Of a stretch of 64,000 bases of DNA, positions 57,230 to 64,000 are shown piece by piece (positions within the stretch are counted from its first letter, which is position 1; each line of letters opens with the position of its first letter). The position numbers and the translations under genes are program-made. The notes beneath the pieces were generated by a model. It ran no database searches. It was not told the origin of the DNA and worked only from the letters and a program-made list of their open reading frames with translations. This DNA is from Liolophura sinensis (lineage: Eukaryota > Mollusca > Polyplacophora > Chitonida > Chitonidae), in the NCBI RefSeq assembly GCF_032854445.1, contig NC_088295.1:55349249-55413248 (forward strand). The letters are read 5' to 3'.

Positions 57230-58734
57230 AAAGCTATTTGTGCATATGCATATAAAACTTACAACTCATCAATTTGAAGGAAAATGCACTCACCTAGATG
57301 TTTCAGCACCCTTCAAAAAATGTGTTCATACTGGACACTAAATTCAAAATCAATGCATGCAACAACAGAACAAAGGGAATGATTGTCACAACTAACCAAA
57401 AGCTACATAGATAGGAAACAATTACAAGAAGAAAACCTTTGATCAAAACAACTCTTCATCTTATGCATGCATGCAAAACAGTTCACTAGGCCAAGATACC
57501 TACTATTCCTAGTTTGAAAAAGCTGTAGAATGTGTATTATATTAAATAAAAAAAAACAAAAAAAAAAACAGGCCTACACAATGACAAACTTTCAAAACTT
57601 TATGGAACATACAACTTTGAGCTAATGGATACAATATCACTGAGGCGATACTAGATATAGATATCATATGTAACTATATGTTATGATATGAAGCTATAAA
57701 TGTTTGTTTCAGGCAAAAAAAAAATAAAGAAAAAATTATGCCAGCTGAATTCATGTAATTCAGCTCTTTATATAAGCGCATGTAGGTAACAAGGGAATAC
57801 ATAGGTTTTTCTCTCTACTGCTAAATATGTCACATTTGACACTCGGCTGAATGTAAATGTGTATGTAACAATTAGTACCATCTGCCTTAATGAGACAGGC
57901 ACATTTACTTTTCGTAGTCGTTAATCTAGAGATTAACTGAGAGTCGGCTAGTGCGAGTGAAACATAGAGCCAGGCTAACATTAACCAGCCTTATGTACAT
58001 GTACATATATATAACAGGCCTGTCTCCTTACAGCCTGCCGCCTTGTGAGGACAAACATGTTACAGTGAAAGGGGAACATCTCAGTAGGCTGCTCAACTGG
58101 TTACAACAACACCGTCTACAATCTTACACAGAAAATACACTCCATAGGTATTAAATCAAAAATAGCACATGGTATTAGCATGTCCGTGTGTTTTGATCTC
58201 TGCTTTATGATACATGTAATATTCAAACATCCTGGAGGTCATATCCCTTTAATGGCAAAATAAACAGTTAAACCTTAACTTAGAGACACAAATATTAAGG
58301 AGTTTACCACTGTAAAAGTCGTAAAGCACAAAACATGTCAGCAAATTATGTCTAAATGTACTCTATTATTTAAGTTATTTTTCAATACCTGAAACAGAGT
58401 GCAACATTCTACATGATTCCACCCAATAGAACTATTCCTATTTGAAACAGACCTAAAAAAAAAAAAATAAATAAACACACCCAGCAATCTGTAACAGTTA
58501 TTAGATCTGCACCTGTTTATATCATTTATAGAGGACAAAACAATTTCAAATCTCATAAATAACATAAATGCCAAAGACGTGATTACTGTAAACAGAAAAC
58601 GACCCATAGGTCTTCACAAAACTGACTTGTGCATATAACATTCCTTGCTCTGACATCTGCATGCTGGGCTTACATGCAAGCACAGACTAAAAGGAGCAGC
58701 AGCTATAGTACATCATGTGTAATGTCATGAAACT

Positions 58735-58788
58735 TATTTTGACTTGAATTTTCACCAACTGCAGTTGGTGAAAATTCAAGTCAAAATA
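58735..58788. repeat. Perfect 54-bp palindrome without spacer
   Basis: Centred between 58761 and 58762 (CTGCAG at the centre). All 27 base pairs of the two arms match; the arm includes TTTTGACTTGAATTTTCACC. Pairing fails immediately outside at 58734/58789. Confidence 0.98.
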
Positions 58789-59435
58789 TTCATGTGCGTT
58801 ATGTACACTAAACCCAATATAAATACACAAGGTTTTCCCTCACTAACTTCCATTGTGTATCATAGCTTGTACAGCAGGGCACTTAGTTAGTGAAAAATTC
58901 AATGAAATTACATGTGATTTACTGTATTCTACTAAACATGAATGCAATCAGATTTCCTTAATCAAATACTACCTCCCTTCACCTCATACAGATGTTACAG
59001 TCACCCTTCAAGTCAAACTTTGCATTAGAGTTGTAAATAAATAGTTATATCTCCGCAGGAATATCTACTAGAGGAAATAATTTTCCTTATTAACATTACC
59101 AGTAATTTTGTCTGTAGAAGGTAATAGATCTGAGTTAGTCTGGAAGCAGATTTACCTAACCATTACCACTGATACTAATTTCTCTCCAATCTAGTTTTTT
59201 ACTCCAATAGCACATTCAATTAATATTACATGAAAGGCTGAGAGTAAAAAGCTGATCAATCAACTTACACACAGGCCAAGTTTCGTAAGCTCCCCCTCCC
59301 TGCTCTTAAAATCTTGTCCTCCACACAGTAAATAGTCATTTCAGTAGGGGGATAAAAATTGGAGATTTCATTCAAACCTGGAAGAAAGCTTACAAAGGCC
59401 TATCTGAGATCAGGAAACCTGGCCCAAGCTGACAG

Positions 59436-59449
59436 GTTTCCATGGAAAC
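59436..59449. promoter_or_regulatory. Perfect palindromic RFX X-box
   Basis: GTTTCCATGGAAAC fits the RFX-family consensus GTTNCCATGGNAAC at every fixed position and is fully self-complementary. It lies at the left edge of the GC-richer intronic block. Binding is inferred from sequence only. Confidence 0.5.
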
Positions 59450-60888
59450 CCAGCCATTAACACGCAGGTTAATTGGAAGCTGCTGAGCAACTGGACCAAT
59501 TCTGGGGCCACTCCAGGACCATGTGAGTCCACAGACAAAGGCCTGGCCACCTGAAAACCCACTAACAATGAGGCCCAAACTAGTCACAGTCAGCCAGGTA
59601 AATTACACCTTGGGAATTACCTAGAGAGTTGATGGGTTCCCTCCCTGCCTCAGCCTGCAGAGGAGCTGGTGAAGAGACTGAGAGCGCCAGTCCTGACCAG
59701 GCCTTTGTTACAGGAGAGCCAGATAAACTCAATATTCACAGCATATACATGTGGCTGTAGATCCATAAGGACTGACTATGCCAGCCTGGCTTCCCTATGT
59801 AGTGCTTTCCCTCCAAGCCCTACACCACTGGCCTCTCTCTCTCTCTCTATAGCTATATTTAGCCTAGCTCTGAGTCAACTACTTAACAGCTCAAATAAAA
59901 CTCCCTTTATATTTCCTGCTGTATATTAAACTGCACAGCATCTCATAACAATGTAAGTCAAAAGTTGAGAAAAATAACTTCACCTACAATATTAAAGCAT
60001 TTTTCCTCTCATCCATGGTTTTTCTCAGTGAAGCTTGGGGTTTTAACTGGAGTAAAAACAAGCTATAGGGTGTTGAGGGTTGGCTGAGTAGTCAGTCACA
60101 AAGCATAGGGCCTTCCCTGTATACACACTCCAGCATTGCCAGGCTGTGCTGCCACTACACCACATAGCCAACACACACACACACATAGGCTCAGGCCTAC
60201 AGCCAGCCTTCTACATAATGGGGCCTAAAATATCCCAGGTCATAGAGCTTGCAACAGGATCTGCTAACTTGGTTGACTACTTCTATATAGGCTGTGGGCT
60301 GAAGGCCTCTGCTATAGCTTTAGTCTAGCATAATGTATGCAGTCTGACTGGAGACTAGTTTTTCCACTATAAAAGTCTTATGCTTTCTCACACATTCTCG
60401 CTCTCTCAAAAGAAGGGACTTGAGAAATTTGCCTTGTCTCCCCTTATCCAGCCTAGGGCTTCCCCAGGCGGCACTTTCCAAATATTGTTAATTGGATCCT
60501 CCTTCACCAGATGCCGTTTCTGGAGGCAAATAGACTGGTCCAATTTACATACGCAGGCTGGGCTTGGGCTGAATAAGCAATAAGGGCAGATAAAACGCAC
60601 CCATTTATCAGAGGTTGTCAGGCCGCTGAGATAGGAGGAATGGCCTCCCCAAAGAGAATGAGACCTTCCTAGAAGGATTTATTAGAGGGGGGCTTTGACT
60701 CACAACTGCATTACCCCCTCAGTCAGCCCCCTCACCAAGTCTCCACCCTGACAAGACAGGAAACCCCCCTTAGCCCAACACCACATCAATACAACATTTG
60801 TGCCTGTGGATTTGCTTGCCTGGCCACACATTGTTCCCTGGCTCTATTTAGGCAGCACCTATAATGCTTTATTTATGAGCGCTTCACT

Positions 60889-60896
60889 ATTTGCAT
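60889..60896 (+). promoter_or_regulatory. Octamer motif ATTTGCAT (POU type)
   Basis: Exact octamer word, 10 bp after TTTATGAGCG, inside the same intronic block as the X-box. An eight-base word can occur by chance. Confidence 0.3.
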
Positions 60897-63019
60897 AAAG
60901 TAGTCCCGGCAGAGGCTAATGGCAGAGTTACAAAAGGCCACCAAGTGGAACAAGATAAACCTCTGCCCATTTCCACAGTGACTGCCTCTAACAAGCAGCC
61001 CATTTTCCCAGAGTGAGGAAATCCTGAGCCGGGGACTATGTTTCTGCGTAGCCGAGTAATTCTATGTAGAATGTCGTACTCTTCTTTCTCATGGCTAGAG
61101 GCTTCTAATTATGCCAGCTATCTGGGGAGAGCCATCACTCCATGGAGTAACAGGGCCTGGCTTTGATCCCTACACTGGCCTGTAGAAAATCAATACACTG
61201 GGACAAATTAACCAGTATCGTCTGCTAGGCTGCAGCAGCTTGCTATCGCTGTGTAGGCAACCAAGCCAGCCAGGCTGGCGGAAACGCCAGGCTATCTCGC
61301 ACAGCCCACCAGATGCGGCCGACTCCAGCAGTAAACACTCTGGCTAGGAAACCAGTAATGAAGATTCTTCCTCAAGCTCTGACCCACCGGCTGGCGAATC
61401 CAATGCACTGTGGTGTGCCAAGGCCATGGTATTCAGTGGACAGCTGAGTAATGAGGGAACCAGGCAATTCTTAACCTCCCCTACCTGGCCAGCCCCTAAT
61501 TGAACCTTAGCAATATTACCAGGTTCATTATCATAGCATGTAGAAATAATAAACATGCTAGTTATTTACGCCTCAAATGTTTGCACGATACGCCTTAAAA
61601 TTGATTTCACCTTATTCACTTGGTAAGCCACAGATCTATGACGCTAGTCGAAGATACATTAGAGCTGTCTTTGAGTGCTCATTTTCTGACCTAATAAATG
61701 TAATCTTCTCACCAATGAGATCCAACTGTCAACATAACTAAGAATGTGTATAAAAATGAATCGATACTAGCATTTTCAACATATATCACTGTTTCTAATA
61801 CAATGGTGACATTCCAAAACACTTTCTTTCTTATTTAATTCAAGAAATACAAAAGAAGATGTTTTTTTCTTATTAGGACATAAAACACAGAGCGTTAGGT
61901 TTTGTTTGTGATCCAGCACGCTTTAAGCATAGGTCAAATCACATAACTATGTCCTCAACCCTTCTTTGTATGGAAGAGCACTTCTGGGTGAAACCTGATG
62001 GTTTGGCCACCTTAAAGACTTCAACAAAACTACTAATTTGCCTAAGATGTATAGAGTGACACTTCTTATACCTAAATAAAACTCATACACACGTATGGTG
62101 ATGAGGATAAAAAATGGCTACTACATTAAACTTTACATAATCTATACACTTACCCAGTGTACATCTCATACATACATAAATGTATTCATGTATATTTACA
62201 AAATGCAAATTATATCGGATCTAAAATTTTATCCATAAATAGTTTTTGCCCTAAGTTACACATTTTGGCTGATTATATTGATCTTAGATTGATGTTTTGA
62301 AGTTTGCTTGGATGGCTAGATGATGACTCACTGTGAAAATATTTCAGCATCGTAAGTAACATTTTGTAATATTCCATTTTTCTCTAAAAATGCACTTCCT
62401 CGTGCAAATTTTTAGGACAAGTACACAAAAGGTGCACTTAAACATTGTAGATAGAATAATGTAACATATGCTGCATGAATGCAGTTATAAAGTGTACATT
62501 AAATATGCTGTGCTAGCAGCAGTATAATTTAATAGATTTCTATGTGATTAACTGGCTTACCAAGATTAACAACTTGACGTAATCTATCCACGAGGAAAAA
62601 ATACAAGAAAGAAAGATGAAAGAGAGCCAAAACCAAATTAAGTTAGCAAAGAACTAGAACAAAACGTGGACATCCGCTGTTATTAAACACAATGGTACAT
62701 TTTCATCTTCAACTATTGTCATAAAACTGCATTGTTGCCTGAAGCCATGTAGGTGGCTGCTCAATCAGACTGAAATCTTCACTGGGATGTAAGCACAAAA
62801 TGTATATTGTCAACTGAACAGAAGTGAAACAACTGCCCTGAAATGGCCTTACAATAGGCCCAGAGACCTGGAAAACCTTCATCACTGTATAGCCTACACG
62901 CATCGGCCAGTATTCGCCACTGTACATGTACAGGAGGATTTTGTTTTTTTAGCAGTGTAATGTAGGCCTATGCGTGCGAGGCAAAAGTAGGCTCGTCACT
63001 GAGGCATATAGCCTGCTAG

Positions 63020-63049
63020 CTGGCAGGCAGGCAGGCAGGCAGGCAGGCC
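63020..63049 (+). repeat. (GGCA)n microsatellite
   Basis: Seven consecutive GGCA units in the ARID1 5' intron. Confidence 0.95.
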
Positions 63050-64000
63050 AGGTCCAGAGCTGCTTCACAAATCAATTGGATCAATCTCTCTGAAACAGCC
63101 GTGTGTCAGCCCTGGGTTACCTCCCATTGTACAGCACTCTCTCATCGCTAATGGCTTAACACAGGATACCCCTCTCCTGGGTTACAACACAGCACCAAAT
63201 ACCTGCACATGTTTGCTTGACATGACCAAAGGGAGATAATGCTCACAGTAGGGAGGACAGCCTGAAATGAGCCGAGACGATCACACCACCTGCACAAAGT
63301 TAGATACCTTCTCTACATACAGGGGTTTGGACATGTGCTATACACACACACAACACTTCTACAATCCAGTGATTGCTAGTCACTTCTTCATCCACATACA
63401 TGCAGCTATGTCAAGTCTCATCTTATTTATACAGGCTACCCTTAGAGATGACGGTGAAGAGACATCTTCATAGTTGCAAATTCGCACAGTGGTGTTCTAC
63501 AGAATCCCTGCAGTTCTTGTCAACAACAGTCAAGCTGGTCCTATATGCGGTGTGTTGAACACAAAGTTAAACATGAAGAAATTTTAAACACAAGACCTAC
63601 ATAAAAATGTATACTGATAAAAATGGATTCCTCAGCCAGCATTAAACGTACAGCACCTGGTAATTTAACTTTTAACATTAACACCCCGGAAAGAGCATAT
63701 GTCAGAAGGACTACTTGTAACCTATATGTACATGTAACAGAGAGTGCCCACCAGTCCGAATCTTCAAATGAAGCTGAATGCAGCCTACCAATAAACCATC
63801 TCTCCACAGTACAACACTGGCTGTATACGGGCCATAATTCTGCTGCTGAACATATGCACATGTACGAGGGTAAAAAAATTATGGAAATTCAACATTTATA
63901 CGCTTTGTAACATCTAAAGCCACTACCCACCACATCTGAGAGTAACAGCTTTAGTTAATTCTCACAGATATCTCCCTTTGTACCTCAGATCATCATTAGA

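Larger units (their letters stand above)
55801..64000 (-). other. ARID1: 5' intron of ARID1 (continues beyond the window)
   Basis: At least 8.2 kb upstream of the first recognised exon, with no coding segment that fits ARID1 phase or composition. It holds the 26-bp repeat, the 54-bp palindrome, two microsatellites and a GC-richer block at about 59390-61350 with candidate regulatory sites. Confidence 0.7.

Noticed and set aside
57110-57230. CRISPR-like array from the 26-bp repeat
   Set aside because: The units are directly adjoining with no spacers, and the genome is eukaryotic.
59390-59587. Additional 5' ARID1 exon on the - strand
   Set aside because: The frame lacks ARID1-like composition and a matching acceptor/donor phase; the sequence looks regulatory instead.

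Overview
This is eukaryotic nuclear DNA, most likely from a mollusc and probably a bivalve or gastropod. The DNA is AT-rich. It carries spliced genes with GT-AG introns, tRNA-derived SINEs of a kind I associate with molluscan genomes, many TACATGTA words and several low-copy satellites. I see no bacterial operons, CRISPR arrays, rRNA genes or intact tRNA genes.

Two protein genes can be supported, and they converge tail to tail. On the + strand, two exons (6781-6963 and 7524-7790) encode the last 149 residues of an alpha-arrestin (ARRDC-type) protein. Its earlier exons lie left of the window or were not found. On the - strand, 14 exons between 55800 and 23651 encode the SWI/SNF (BAF) subunit ARID1, the orthologue of vertebrate ARID1A/ARID1B and fly Osa. 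The 14 exons sum to 6399 nt, with every junction phase compatible, giving 2132 residues plus a stop. The ARID DNA-binding domain lies at about residues 697-785 and the C-terminal BAF250_C region at about 1822-2132. The amino-terminal exon or exons lie beyond 64000.

The main structural anomaly is a near-identical direct duplication of about 7.3 kb, 32804-40134 versus 40335-47672, on either side of a 200-N gap (40135-40334). It repeats the ARID-domain exons and the large Met/Pro/Asn-rich exon. The left copy stops inside an exon at the gap, has several frameshifts in the large exon, and otherwise differs by SNPs and small indels. The simplest reading is two allelic contig ends that were scaffolded without being merged, so the real gene has one copy. 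The right-hand copy is intact and was used for the gene model.

Layout: 1-6780, left flank or introns of the arrestin gene, with tandem repeats; 6781-7790, arrestin exons; about 7.8-22.3 kb, 3' UTR and intergenic DNA with SINE remnants and a 27-bp minisatellite that keeps an open frame; about 22.3-23.65 kb, probable ARID1 3' UTR; 23.65-32.5 kb, ARID1 exons from the last back to the one after the ARID domain; 32.8-47.7 kb, the duplicated segment; 47.6-55.8 kb, further 5' exons and a 7.3-kb intron; 55.8-64 kb, 5' intron. Several GC-richer blocks in introns or flanks look like candidate cis-regulatory DNA. One contains a perfect palindromic RFX X-box. A perfect 54-bp palindrome lies at 58735-58788.
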